Shown here piece by piece: positions 40,801 to 50,341 of a stretch of 64,000 bases of DNA. The DNA lies in the NCBI GenBank assembly GCA_016713025.1, contig JADJPZ010000004.1, forward strand, positions 186,001 to 250,000. The letters are read 5' to 3'. A model generated the notes under the pieces. The model worked only from the letters and a program-made list of their open reading frames with translations. It searched no databases and had not been told where the DNA came from. Source of the DNA: Saprospiraceae bacterium. Lineage in GTDB: Bacteria > Bacteroidota > Bacteroidia > Chitinophagales > Saprospiraceae. The position numbers and the translations under genes were made by a program. The stretch's first letter is position 1, and each line of letters opens with the position of its first letter.

Positions 40801-40890
40801 CATTCTACAGAAGGGGTAGGCCTCATATCTCCACCTCCGCATCACGACATATATTCCATTGAAGATTTGGCGCAGCTTATTTTGATTTGA
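37867..40890 (+). CDS. gltB: Glutamate synthase large subunit, N-terminal two thirds (frameshifted)
   Basis: 1,007 residues in this frame. After a 19-residue propeptide, Cys20 (KDACGIGLIAHLQG) becomes the N-terminal nucleophile of the class II glutamine amidotransferase domain (about 20-430), with MEHRGACGCEENTGDGAG and RWKLAQPFRCIAHNGEINT. The central domain follows, then the beginning of the FMN-binding synthase domain (MSFGSISAEAHTTLAIAMNKIGGKSNSGEGGED, QIKIAQGAKPGEGGQLPGHKV). The frame ends artificially at EDLAQLILI-stop; homologues read EDLAQLIFDLKNANP. One T missing from the run at 40880-40883 explains the break, and the enzyme continues at 40887. Complete protein would be about 1,510 residues. 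Confidence 0.95.
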   Translation: MQSVENDQGLYLPQLEKDACGIGLIAHLQGDKSYSIVSDALTMLENMEHRGACGCEENTGDGAGILTQIPYIFFRNYAEKIGQTLPEDGHYAVGFTFIPKDDIQKKHIIQLISEILGSHHFRLLFTREVPTDNSMLGQGALDTEPDMIQLFVAPDDVKVVRHDLERKLYVIRNHIVRVVIQHYPQLKEVFYFPSFSSQTIIYKGQLRAIQIRSYFKDLQDTQFTSAIALVHSRFSTNTVPRWKLAQPFRCIAHNGEINTVQGNVNWWTAREKDLVSDMYSQNDFKHLLPVCSDTLSDSGNFDAVLEFLFRNGYSMPHALMMMVPEAFQNDNGMDAYKKDFYSHFEPLMEPWDGPASICFSDGIVVGATVDRNGLRPSKYCVTSDDRIILGSESGVLDLPQDKVIYKGNLAPGKILIADLDAGRIVGDDELKEIICKRHPYSKWNDQFRLKLESIEIQDGVKVLVLELPLTQREMAAGYTEEDQEILLVSMADTGYEPINSMGSDIPLAVLSKQAQPIYNYFKQEFAQVTNPPIDPLREKFFMTLQCYLGNLGDILHVKPENTKQIQLKGPVFSDDDFLKLLSVHSDEFKLGRVEALFDIANLENLQKAIQKICLDTEEKIKNGSTIIILDNTSISIAKAAVPSMMAVGAVHHHLINAGLRRRASIVVNGLDIIEAHHVACLLSFGADAVYPSLALESVHSYALQKGKDIYTAKKNFIKALDSGLLKIMSKLGISTVNSYKAAQTFEALGIHKEVMDVCFKGAVSRIGGMTFEMLAKEQLHKHHLAFSNLDTNLPESGRYQWKQRGEFHLFNPTSVHLLQHSTKTGNYELFKKYTSEVNNQSERACTLRSLLDFKKGVSIPLDQVEPAENIMKRFATGAMSFGSISAEAHTTLAIAMNKIGGKSNSGEGGEDAERYKPLPNGDSVRSAIKQVASGRFGVTIEYLNNADEIQIKIAQGAKPGEGGQLPGHKVDATIARIRHSTEGVGLISPPPHHDIYSIEDLAQLILI

Positions 40891-42398
40891 AAAATGCCAA
40901 TCCAACTGCAAGAATCAGCGTAAAGCTGGTGGCCAAGGCTGGTGTAGGCATCATAGCTTCCGGAGTAGCAAAAGCCCATGCGGACCATATCCTCATTTCG
41001 GGATTTGATGGTGGTACAGGGGCTTCACCGCTATCATCTATCATGCATGCCGGTATACCTTGGGAATTGGGTCTGGCGGAGACACATCAGGTACTTGTCA
41101 GGAACAGACTCAGAGACAGAGTGACATTACAGACAGACGGGCAAATCAGGACAGGCAGAGATATGGCTATTGCCACGATGCTCGGTGCAGAAGAGTGGGG
41201 CATCGCTACAGCGGCATTGGTGGTAAGTGGCTGTATACTGATGAGAAAGTGTCATGTCAATACATGCCCGGTGGGTATAGCTACACAAGATGAGTCTTTA
41301 AGGGCAAAATTTGATGGAAAAGTTGAATATCTTATAAATTACTTCACATTTTTAGCTAATGATTTACGTGAAATTATGGCTGAACTTGGATTCCGTTCCG
41401 TAGATGAGATGGTGGGCAGATCGGATATGTTGAATTATGATCTGAGCAATAAGTACTGGAAATACAGAAATCTGGACTTGGGACCATTGCTCCATCAACA
41501 GAAAAATACTGAGGGCCACACTTTATACAAATCCATCCCACAGGATCATGGCATAGATGATGTACTTGACCACAAATTGATAGAATATGCTTCTCTTGCT
41601 ATAAAAGACAAAATTGCTATCAACAGCACTTTTCCAATAAAAAGTATCAATAGGGCAGTAGGAACCATGCTGTCAAGTCATATTGCTAAAAAATATGGGG
41701 CGTCTGGTTTACCACATGGATCTTTGGATTTCAGATTTAAAGGATCTGCGGGACAAACATTTGGTGGATTCGGGATCAAAGGCCTTCACTTTATACTCGA
41801 AGGCGAGGCCAATGACTACTTCGGCAAAGGCTTAAGTGGTGCAACCCTGATCATCACCCCAGACAGGGATTTTTCAGGTGATCCGCAGGAAAACATCATT
41901 GTAGGTAATGTAGCACTATTTGGTGCAACATCCGGAGAAGTATTTATAAAAGGGCGGGCAGGCCAGCGATTTGCGGTACGTAACAGCGGTGCATCTGCCA
42001 TAGTAGAAGGGGTAGGGGACAATGCCTGTGAATACATGACGGGCGGTATGGTGACCATATTAGGTAGTGTGGGTAGGAATTTTGCAGCAGGCATGAGCGG
42101 AGGTGTAGCCTATGTCTATGATCAGGCTGAAAATCTGAACATTGTACTCAATCGGGAGATGGTCATCATTGATGATATGACACCACACGATGAGCACATC
42201 CTTAAAGAACAACTGAGAGATCATTTCAGATACACAGGTTCTGCTCAAGCTCTTGAAATACTAACTCATTGGAATACTCTGAAGAGAAAGTTCAATAAAA
42301 TAATGCCAGTAGAGTATAAAGCTGTACTCGAAAAAAGAAAAGACCCCGGTTTTATACCAAAATCTAAAAAAGTGGCTGCCACCAGATATGGTTTTTAA
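40887..42398 (+). CDS. gltB: Glutamate synthase large subunit, C-terminal third (continuation)
   Basis: 503 residues: KNANPTARISVKLVAKAGVGIIASGVAKAHADHILISG completes the FMN domain. The 3Fe-4S cluster cysteines follow in CILMRKCHVNTCPVG (C-x5-C-x4-C), and the C-terminal beta-helical GXGXG domain contains GKGLSGATLIITPDRDFSG, GNVALFGATSGEVFIKGRAGQRFAVRNSGASAIVEGVGDNACEYMTGG and VGRNFAAGMSGGVAYVYD. With the N-terminal part it makes the alpha chain of NADPH- or NADH-dependent glutamate synthase (glutamine + 2-oxoglutarate to two glutamate). The start codon of this frame is internal and not natural. gltD begins 39 bp downstream. Confidence 0.95.
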   Translation: MKNANPTARISVKLVAKAGVGIIASGVAKAHADHILISGFDGGTGASPLSSIMHAGIPWELGLAETHQVLVRNRLRDRVTLQTDGQIRTGRDMAIATMLGAEEWGIATAALVVSGCILMRKCHVNTCPVGIATQDESLRAKFDGKVEYLINYFTFLANDLREIMAELGFRSVDEMVGRSDMLNYDLSNKYWKYRNLDLGPLLHQQKNTEGHTLYKSIPQDHGIDDVLDHKLIEYASLAIKDKIAINSTFPIKSINRAVGTMLSSHIAKKYGASGLPHGSLDFRFKGSAGQTFGGFGIKGLHFILEGEANDYFGKGLSGATLIITPDRDFSGDPQENIIVGNVALFGATSGEVFIKGRAGQRFAVRNSGASAIVEGVGDNACEYMTGGMVTILGSVGRNFAAGMSGGVAYVYDQAENLNIVLNREMVIIDDMTPHDEHILKEQLRDHFRYTGSAQALEILTHWNTLKRKFNKIMPVEYKAVLEKRKDPGFIPKSKKVAATRYGF

Positions 42399-42437
42399 TA
42401 GTGCAGTATAATCATACCAGATAAAAAAAAATAAAAT

Positions 42438-43904
42438 ATGGCTGATCCAAAAGGCTTTCAGAAGTATAACAGAGAAGTACCCTCATCAAGAATGGTAAAT
42501 GAACGTTTGCAGGATTATAAGGAGATATATAATAAAACGGAAGATAGCTTTATTCATACTCAGGCTGCAAGATGCATGGACTGCGGTGTTCCTTTTTGTC
42601 ATAGTGGATGCCCGTTGGGTAATATTATTCCCGACTTCAATGACGCTGTATACAAAGAAGATTGGCACAAAGCTTATCAAATTCTTTCGGAGACCAATAA
42701 TTTTCCGGAGTTTACGGGAAGAATTTGTCCGGCACCATGCGAAGCAGCTTGTGTATTGGGCATAAACAACCTTCCGGTGACCATAGAAAATATCGAAAAA
42801 CAAATCATCGAGCATGCATATGCTCACGGCTGGGTAAAAGCCAATAATTTTAGGGTAGAATCAGGCAAATCAATTGCCGTCATCGGATCGGGGCCAGCAG
42901 GATTGGCCGCTGCATCGCAGCTCAATAAAGCTGGCCACCGAGTCACGGTGTACGAAAGAAATGAAAAACCCGGAGGGCTACTCCGATATGGCATCCCTGA
43001 TTTTAAACTCGAAAAATGGGTGGTAGATCGTAGGGTCAAACAAATGGAAGCATCGGGAATCACATTCGTATGCAATGCCAATGTAGGTGTGAATACTGAT
43101 ATAAAGCAAATCGAAGCCCAAAACGATGCCATCGTTCTCACCAGCGGAAGTACTATTCCCAGAGATCTCAATATACCTGGCAGGGATGCAAAAGGTGTAT
43201 ATTTCGCCATGGATTTTCTCGAAAAATCGAATAAATACGTAGATAAAGGCTTAGAAAAATTGCCGGATATTTATGTCAAAGGCAAAAAAGTCGTCGTCAT
43301 CGGCGGAGGAGATACTGGTGCGGACTGTGTAGGTACTTCCAACAGACAAGGTGCAGCATCAGTCACACAAATAGAACTACTTACTAAACCCGGTACATCA
43401 AGAACTATGAAAGATCCATGGCCACTCTGGCCCATGATACTGCGGTCATCAACTTCACACGAAGAGGGTTGTCAGAGAGAATGGTCCATCCAGACCAAAC
43501 AGTTTGTAAAAAATGAAGAAGGTATCCTTACAGGTATTGAAATCGTAGATATAGTCTGGGAAATAAACTCGGAAACAGGCAATTATGGATTCAGAGAATT
43601 GTCAGAAACGACCAGAATACTGGAATGTGATGCGGTATTTATTGCAGCCGGATTTTTGTTTCCTCAGAAAGAAGGCATGATTGATCAGCTTGGTGTACAA
43701 CTGGATGCCAGGGGCAATGTACAGACTCAAAATTATCAAACAAATATTCCACATGTCTTTGCCGCCGGAGATATGCGCAGAGGTCAGTCTCTGGTAGTAT
43801 GGGCTATTTCAGAAGGCAGAGAAGCTGCGAGAGCTGTAGATGAGTTTTTATCAGGCAAATCATCTCTGGAAGGAAAAGCTGCAAACGTGTTGGAGATGGT
43901 TTAA
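42438..43904 (+). CDS. gltD: Glutamate synthase small subunit
   Basis: 488 residues, standard length. It supplies electrons from NAD(P)H through FAD and two 4Fe-4S clusters to GltB. N-terminal cluster ligands lie in ARCMDCGVPFCHSGCPLGN and CPAPCEAACVLG. FAD site SIAVIGSGPAGLAAASQLNKAGH, followed by VYERNEKPGGLLRYGIPDFKLEK; NAD(P)H site VVVIGGGDTGADCVGTSNRQGA; C-terminal FAD contact FAAGDMRRGQSLVVWAISEGREAA. Forms an operon with gltB. Confidence 0.97.
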   Translation: MADPKGFQKYNREVPSSRMVNERLQDYKEIYNKTEDSFIHTQAARCMDCGVPFCHSGCPLGNIIPDFNDAVYKEDWHKAYQILSETNNFPEFTGRICPAPCEAACVLGINNLPVTIENIEKQIIEHAYAHGWVKANNFRVESGKSIAVIGSGPAGLAAASQLNKAGHRVTVYERNEKPGGLLRYGIPDFKLEKWVVDRRVKQMEASGITFVCNANVGVNTDIKQIEAQNDAIVLTSGSTIPRDLNIPGRDAKGVYFAMDFLEKSNKYVDKGLEKLPDIYVKGKKVVVIGGGDTGADCVGTSNRQGAASVTQIELLTKPGTSRTMKDPWPLWPMILRSSTSHEEGCQREWSIQTKQFVKNEEGILTGIEIVDIVWEINSETGNYGFRELSETTRILECDAVFIAAGFLFPQKEGMIDQLGVQLDARGNVQTQNYQTNIPHVFAAGDMRRGQSLVVWAISEGREAARAVDEFLSGKSSLEGKAANVLEMV

Positions 43905-44100
43905 AGTGTTTTGTGATAAACCCTGCTATACCTATTCTAATTCTGAACAACATTTATAAAATAAAATTTTGTCACCCGGAGTCGATAGAAGGAGTTTTTA
44001 GAGTCCTTTCATCAGTAAAAAAAAATTACAATCATTCAGGGAAATACTGGATTTTAAAACTTTTTTATAATTTTTTTATTTCCATTTGGTCAGAATACTA

Positions 44101-44108
44101 TAATTTTG
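44101..44108 (+). promoter_or_regulatory. -7 box (TAATTTTG) of the giant T9SS protein gene
   Basis: TAATTTTG, a perfect consensus match, 19 bp before the ATG at 44128. No well-placed -33 TTTG. 43905-44100 otherwise contains no gene. Confidence 0.5.
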
Positions 44109-44127
44109 AACCAATTAACCAATTGAA

Positions 44128-47100
44128 ATGAAAATATTTTATTTTCTGGCTACTTGCATTTTTTTATTTTTTCATTATCAGGGAAATTCAGCAGATTATT
44201 TTTGGGTCGGAGGATCAGGCGACTGGTCTGAAATAAGCCATTGGGCCACAGCATCCGGTGGTAATGTAAAATACGCTGTGACACCTTCAGCCGCAGACAA
44301 TGTCATCTTCGATGAAAATTCATTTCCCGGTTCCGGTGCAATACTCACTATAAACAATGATATAGCTTTTGCATTAAATCTGACTTTCAGAAATATCACT
44401 ACAAACCCAACATTTAGAGCCGGAGCAAATACCACTTTAAATATCTATGGAAATCTGACACTGATACCGCAAATGACCTTCCAGTTTGGAGGCAACATCC
44501 ACTTTCTGGGGACGACCACAGCGAGAACCATTAATTTTGCAAATCACAATGCGGGTTCCAATGTGATGTTTAATGGCTCCGGCAACTGGAGCTTGATGAG
44601 CAATCTGATTGTAGGAAATTTGCTGGAAATAAATCAAGGAAATATTTCTTTTGGAAATAACCAGGTCACTACTCAGTTTTTTAAATCAAATAGCACATTG
44701 CCAAAGCTTATCAGTTTTGATAATGCTTCAATAAGGGTAACAGGAACTTCAGTATATCCAAATATTTTTTGGTTACAAGACCCAAACAATAAATTCACAG
44801 TACATATAAATACTACCAATTGGACATCAACATCCAATGGTGCAAGAATGGAATTGACCAGTCCTTTTAATCATATATTTGTCCATAGCAATGGCAATAT
44901 TGTATTACCCCAAATTTTGGCATCTTCAGCTGTTGGCACTACCATGATACTTAATGACCAGCAGTTGGCAAGATTAACCATCAATGGTGATCTGGACATC
45001 AGACATGATGGTGTAATCAATTCTTCACTGACCGCACAAAATCTGATTCTTACACCAGGATTTGATTATACTCTTTTGGGTGGTGGTGTATATTCTATAA
45101 ATTCAATTATCTCTACAGGTACATGTTCGTCCATGGCAAGTTTAAATACTAATCCGGTAGGCATGCCTGCATCTATCAATCTTACTGCACCCACAAATCT
45201 TGCATTTACCGTTTTGCAGGACATGAAGTTGTCAGGTGCTCCGGCAACAGCAAATAACTCAATCAACCTTGGCAATAATTCTGGTATAACCATCACAGAA
45301 AAAAATAGTCAGACCCTGTACTGGATAGGTCGTACGGGCAACTGGAGCAATCCTGCTAACTGGTCTTTGACAAGTGGCGGCGTACCAAGTGGTTGCCTGC
45401 CTTCCCTCATAGATGATGTAGTATTTGACGCAAATTCCTTCAATGCAAACGGACAAATAGTCACTTTAAATACGCTAAATTCCTTTTGTAAAAATATGAC
45501 CTGGACATCCAATGTCAGACAAGATGCAACCATGGCTGGAAGAGATTCTATAAGGCTGAATATCAACGGTTCGTTAGAGTTTTCTGCTCCCATGAAGCAA
45601 GATTACAAAGGAGATGTTTTTTTTATCGGCACGGGACAGCATACTTTAAAAGTTGCAGGTAAAAAATTTAATGCTGATCTTATTTTCAATAACCCTGCAG
45701 GCATTTGGAGATTGATGGATGATATTTATGTTGAAAAGATAAACTATTTAAGATCGGGCAAACTTGTTTTTGAAAATATTAGCTGTAACTATAACAGATT
45801 CTATGCTGATTTTACTACAAGCAGAGCTATGGAATTAAAAAATTCTGAGTTAAACTTCGAGGTCAGAAATAACTTCTGTGCCACATTTAATATGAACGCA
45901 GTCAGCCTTCAGCTAGATCCCGGAAAGTCTCATATCCACTTCAGAAATAGTGGTTGTAGTGGTATGTATATCGGTGGACAAGCCGATATCAGTTTTCATA
46001 ATATTACATCAGGTTGTTCCCATTTTTATATTTCTAATAGTTGGTTTTCTCATAAGGTAAACATCAATCATTTTAAAATATTAAAGAGTGCAGAAATCAA
46101 TCTACAATCCACGATTGATTCATTGACTGTGACAGGTGGACAGGAAATTAATTTTGGCAATCAGGCCAAACTCACTGTCAACAATATTATAGCCAATAAC
46201 CCATGTAATTCGTATGTAAACATGAGCATGACAGAATGGCTAAATTCTGATAATAACTTCAACCCAACCATAATATTGTCCAAGCCTCATACCTTTACCA
46301 GATTTTCATTGTCAGATATAGTTGTTCAGGGATCTGTGCCTGTTGTACTTTCTCAGTCTATTGACAGAGGCGGTAACATAGGATGGCAATTCAGTAATAC
46401 TACAGGGCGAACGTTATATTGGGTAGGCGGTTCAGGTGATTGGGATGAACAAATCCACTGGTCGTTGACTTCAGGCGGCCCTGGTGGCGAATGTATTCCG
46501 ACCGAAAATGATGATGTCATTTTTGACGCAAGATCTTTCAATTCAAATACTGATTTTGTCACATACGGCAGAAATGCTAACCTTGTGGCATTCTGCAAAA
46601 ATCTGACTTTCAATGTCCCCGGCTTTACAGGATCTTTGACACTCAACATTTTAAAAATTTATGGCAATCTGTCTATAAACCAGGCTATTAACTATAATAT
46701 CTTTAGAACAGAATTTCATAACCATACTGGCGTTCAAACTGTATTTGCCCCTAGTATTAAGTTCGAATACTTTACCATTGGAGGCAAATCAGAAGTAAAA
46801 TTATTGTCACCCATTCACATAGAATATGATCTCAGATGTACTGACGGCGTATTTAATACAGATGGTTTTGATATGGTTGTTGGGTTTAAATGTTATTTTG
46901 GAAACTTTGGTATCAGGAAAAAACCTTTGATCAAATTCAGGACGTCTAATGTCGAGATTAAAGGTTCAAACCAACAATACAATGAACCCCTGAGTTGTTA
47001 CAGATTCTTAAAATTAGAAGGTGATAGTTCCAGGATAAACCTTTCTAATAATTCTACAGCTATGGCTATAAATTCACCTGAGTGTAAGTTTGGGGAAATT

Positions 47101-49968
47101 ATCGCTTCCAGTATTACCGGAACTGCCGACATTGCTTCCTATCAAAATACTTCTATCCGCAAATTAATCCTGCGAGGTGATGGGAAATTCATTAATTTTC
47201 AGAACATCAATAATATTGGTGCTTTGACTCTTGATACACTTATCCTATCTGCCGGCAAATCATACAACTATGCCGCAACATATACCCAGACCATAAATAA
47301 ACATCTGCAAGCCCGAGGCAACAACTGTAATCCTATCAGTATTTTTAGCTCCATCTCCGGGCAAAAAGGCATCATATCTATGCCGGCTTCAGCAAGTATC
47401 AACATGGACTTTGTACAAATGAAGGATATGAGAGGTATAGGTGGTGCCATTTTTAACGCAGGTCCTTACAGTACCAACATCAATAACAGCAATGAAAACT
47501 GGACATTTCCGGGAGTGACATCTATCACTGAAAGTGTAGGTTTTCTGGGACCTGACCGCCTCATTTGCCCGGGTATGAATGGAGTAGTGTTAGATGCCAA
47601 CAGCTTCACTCCTACAGAGACATACAGGTGGAGCAATGGAAGTACAGCTGCAACTCTAAACGCACAAAATACCGGCAACTATGCCGTTACTGTAACTTTT
47701 GCGAATTCATGCAAGGTGATCGATACCATTACGGTCACAAAAGGACAGGATATTGGAAAAATTCTGCCTAAAGACACATCTCTATGCAATCAGAATGCAT
47801 TTACAATAAACCCGCTGATCAATGACCCACTGGCAAAATACACATGGAGTACAGGAGCTACCAGTCAACAACTTTCAGTCACAAACAATGGGAAATACAA
47901 TCTTGAATTTACAAAAGACGGCTGCTCCTTCAGAGATAGTGTACAAATAAGTTTTATCAACCTGCAAGCTATAAATCTGGGGCGTGATACCACATTATGC
48001 CAGCCAAATACCATCGTACTCAATCTGCAATCAGCCTATCCTTTGATCAGATGGCAGGATGGTAGCTCAAACCAGGTCTTTACAGCGAGTAATACGGGGC
48101 TGTATTGGGTAGAAGTGGGCTCTGATCAATGCAAGGTGAGAGATTCGGTCAGTTTGGTATTTAATCCTTTACCGGTTTTCAACTTAGGCCCTGATACTAC
48201 CTTATGTAGTTTACGTTCGACATTGATATTGACCACTGGTAATGAACCTGGCACAACTACATGGCAAGATGGCTCATCGGGAAACAACTTTACTGTGAGA
48301 AGTGGAAATACTTATTCTGCAGTAAAAACATTAAATGGATGTAATTATTCTGATACGATAGAAATAAGAAAAATTGGAATTGGCTTTGAAGAATCCATTA
48401 CGAGGATCAATAGATGTGACGGACATCCATTTTATAGTGCGGGATATGTTTACGAAAATGCCACTTTCAAATGGAGTCCAGGGCTTACGCCTTCTCCTGC
48501 AAATTTTACTAATTTTATTCCTATTGGAGAAAAAGTCACATTCACTAAAAGTGGGATTTATTGGGTGGATATAGAATGGAACGGATGTACTGTCAGGGAT
48601 AGTTTTGATATCAATTTTAAAGCTCTACCTGTATTTAGCTTAGGAAACGACACTTCAATTTGTCAGGGGAGCTCAACAGTATTATCTCATGGTGTTACCA
48701 ATGCTCAAACTCAATGGAGTAACGGTAATACATCATCAACAATAACTGCACAAACATCCGGTAAATATTTTGCCAAAGTAACCAAGGATGGTTGCTCATA
48801 CTCCGATACGATAGATATAAACGTAAAACCACTTCCTCTTGTCAACCTTGGGGCTGATACAATCTTGTGCGAAAATACAACACTGAACCTGAATACAGGA
48901 AGCGGACCGGGTACTGTGGTTTGGAGTAACAATACCACTCTGCCACAAATCACAGTCACAGCCGCAGGACAATATTCTGCCACTAAAACTCTCGACGGTT
49001 GCAGTAAGTCAGATACCATCAATGTCAGCTATGTCTCGTTACAAAAACCATTTTTGGGCATGGATACCAGTTTTTGTGATGGCAACAGCGTGACGCTCAG
49101 AGATATCACAGCTACTCCAAATGTAAAATACCTATGGTCTGATGGCAATACAGCTGCTATTATCAATGCAAATAAAACCGGAATTTATTGGCTTGAAACA
49201 GCCTTTTCTCAATGTAAAAAACGGGATACCATCAATCTCAATGTATTGCCACTGCCTAAAATCAGCAGTCCAAAAGATTATAATTTTTGTGAAGGGAAAG
49301 ATGTCGCCATATCCATCCAGGGTGATTTTGACAACATCAGGTGGGCAGATTTTCCAAACCAGCAAAATATCGTGGTCTCGGCAGCTAAAGCATATAAATA
49401 TACAGCTACAAAAGGGAGGTGTGATCTGCTCTCTGAAGTCAGCGTGCGCCAGGTGACAATTCCTGATCCTGCCATAGGTGATTATATAGACTTGTGTAGG
49501 GGAGAGGTTCTGAAACTAAGTGTGCCTGATTTCGGTGGAATTGCAAAATGGAGTACCGGTACTCAGGCAAAAAGTATTCAGGTAATCACTTCAGGAAACT
49601 ACTATGTGACCATGACTGAAGCAGGATGCACAAAGAGTGATACAGTATTTGTTGGTTTTTTTGACTGTAACGGTGATTTTCTTTATTTCCCAAATATTAT
49701 AAACACACGTTCTACTAATGGGAATGAAAAGTTTTTTCCCACCCTTGCAGAAAAATATAACCTGACCGAATACAAACTTTCCATTTACGACAGGTATGGT
49801 AATCTGTTGTTTGTTTCAGATGATATTGACAATCACTGGGACGGACTCCGGATTGGAAGTATTGAATTACAGCCGGGCGTGTACACGTATATATGTACCG
49901 CGAGTGCAAATGGACCTAAAAAATTTGATAATAAAAGATTTACGGGGACAGTGACTCTTTTGAAATGA
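44128..49968 (+). CDS. Giant surface protein: three YWVGGSGDW modules, ten Ig-like repeats, T9SS type B domain
   Basis: 1,946 residues. Signal peptide to about residue 22 (FYFLATCIFLFFHYQGNSA). Three homologous modules begin at about residues 23, 396 and 762 with YWVGGSGDWSEISHW, YWIGRTGNWSNPANW and YWVGGSGDWDEQIHW. Each is followed by a DDVxFDxxSF motif and a long stretch of short beta-strand repeats (LNIYGNLTL, FHNHTGVQTV) suggesting a right-handed beta-helix. From about 1137, ten Ig-like repeats of about 70 residues follow, each with an LGxDTxLC opening, a WSNG or WQDG turn and a GC...SDTI ending. The two cysteines per repeat may form disulfides. The last about 90 residues (NGNEKFFPT, LSIYDRYGNLLF, HWDG, QPGVYTYICTA) are a gliding-motility-type sorting domain. 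Likely adhesin or matrix protein; function inferred from architecture only. Confidence 0.9.
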   Translation: MKIFYFLATCIFLFFHYQGNSADYFWVGGSGDWSEISHWATASGGNVKYAVTPSAADNVIFDENSFPGSGAILTINNDIAFALNLTFRNITTNPTFRAGANTTLNIYGNLTLIPQMTFQFGGNIHFLGTTTARTINFANHNAGSNVMFNGSGNWSLMSNLIVGNLLEINQGNISFGNNQVTTQFFKSNSTLPKLISFDNASIRVTGTSVYPNIFWLQDPNNKFTVHINTTNWTSTSNGARMELTSPFNHIFVHSNGNIVLPQILASSAVGTTMILNDQQLARLTINGDLDIRHDGVINSSLTAQNLILTPGFDYTLLGGGVYSINSIISTGTCSSMASLNTNPVGMPASINLTAPTNLAFTVLQDMKLSGAPATANNSINLGNNSGITITEKNSQTLYWIGRTGNWSNPANWSLTSGGVPSGCLPSLIDDVVFDANSFNANGQIVTLNTLNSFCKNMTWTSNVRQDATMAGRDSIRLNINGSLEFSAPMKQDYKGDVFFIGTGQHTLKVAGKKFNADLIFNNPAGIWRLMDDIYVEKINYLRSGKLVFENISCNYNRFYADFTTSRAMELKNSELNFEVRNNFCATFNMNAVSLQLDPGKSHIHFRNSGCSGMYIGGQADISFHNITSGCSHFYISNSWFSHKVNINHFKILKSAEINLQSTIDSLTVTGGQEINFGNQAKLTVNNIIANNPCNSYVNMSMTEWLNSDNNFNPTIILSKPHTFTRFSLSDIVVQGSVPVVLSQSIDRGGNIGWQFSNTTGRTLYWVGGSGDWDEQIHWSLTSGGPGGECIPTENDDVIFDARSFNSNTDFVTYGRNANLVAFCKNLTFNVPGFTGSLTLNILKIYGNLSINQAINYNIFRTEFHNHTGVQTVFAPSIKFEYFTIGGKSEVKLLSPIHIEYDLRCTDGVFNTDGFDMVVGFKCYFGNFGIRKKPLIKFRTSNVEIKGSNQQYNEPLSCYRFLKLEGDSSRINLSNNSTAMAINSPECKFGEIIASSITGTADIASYQNTSIRKLILRGDGKFINFQNINNIGALTLDTLILSAGKSYNYAATYTQTINKHLQARGNNCNPISIFSSISGQKGIISMPASASINMDFVQMKDMRGIGGAIFNAGPYSTNINNSNENWTFPGVTSITESVGFLGPDRLICPGMNGVVLDANSFTPTETYRWSNGSTAATLNAQNTGNYAVTVTFANSCKVIDTITVTKGQDIGKILPKDTSLCNQNAFTINPLINDPLAKYTWSTGATSQQLSVTNNGKYNLEFTKDGCSFRDSVQISFINLQAINLGRDTTLCQPNTIVLNLQSAYPLIRWQDGSSNQVFTASNTGLYWVEVGSDQCKVRDSVSLVFNPLPVFNLGPDTTLCSLRSTLILTTGNEPGTTTWQDGSSGNNFTVRSGNTYSAVKTLNGCNYSDTIEIRKIGIGFEESITRINRCDGHPFYSAGYVYENATFKWSPGLTPSPANFTNFIPIGEKVTFTKSGIYWVDIEWNGCTVRDSFDINFKALPVFSLGNDTSICQGSSTVLSHGVTNAQTQWSNGNTSSTITAQTSGKYFAKVTKDGCSYSDTIDINVKPLPLVNLGADTILCENTTLNLNTGSGPGTVVWSNNTTLPQITVTAAGQYSATKTLDGCSKSDTINVSYVSLQKPFLGMDTSFCDGNSVTLRDITATPNVKYLWSDGNTAAIINANKTGIYWLETAFSQCKKRDTINLNVLPLPKISSPKDYNFCEGKDVAISIQGDFDNIRWADFPNQQNIVVSAAKAYKYTATKGRCDLLSEVSVRQVTIPDPAIGDYIDLCRGEVLKLSVPDFGGIAKWSTGTQAKSIQVITSGNYYVTMTEAGCTKSDTVFVGFFDCNGDFLYFPNIINTRSTNGNEKFFPTLAEKYNLTEYKLSIYDRYGNLLFVSDDIDNHWDGLRIGSIELQPGVYTYICTASANGPKKFDNKRFTGTVTLLK

Positions 49969-50341
49969 TTCAGTAACATTGTTCTATAATCCAGCAATTT
50001 AGGAAAAATATTATATATTAATAAAGAGCAAATTAAAAACACATAAACATCCAATGCAAATACTTTACAGATAATTTTTTATATTTGTTCAAAAAAAAGA
50101 TAGACAAATTCGAAAAAAGAGAAGGAATAATGTACTAAAACTTGGCTCAAAACTTATTTAGCTGCAATGGAGCATTTGTTATAGGAGTATTGATTTTTTT
50201 GGCATGTTTAAATCTAAGCGTTCGCGGAAACCTTCTATGCTGACAATAGTTTTTCTAAAAATACATTATGTTTTTATTATATAGACATTAATGTCTTTAA
50301 GACAGCGTCGCTTCGTAGTTACTCAAAATCAGTGAAGTATT

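Noticed and set aside
43905..44100. Possible tRNA or small RNA in the gltD downstream gap
   Set aside because: No cloverleaf-compatible arms or CCA-type end could be found by eye.
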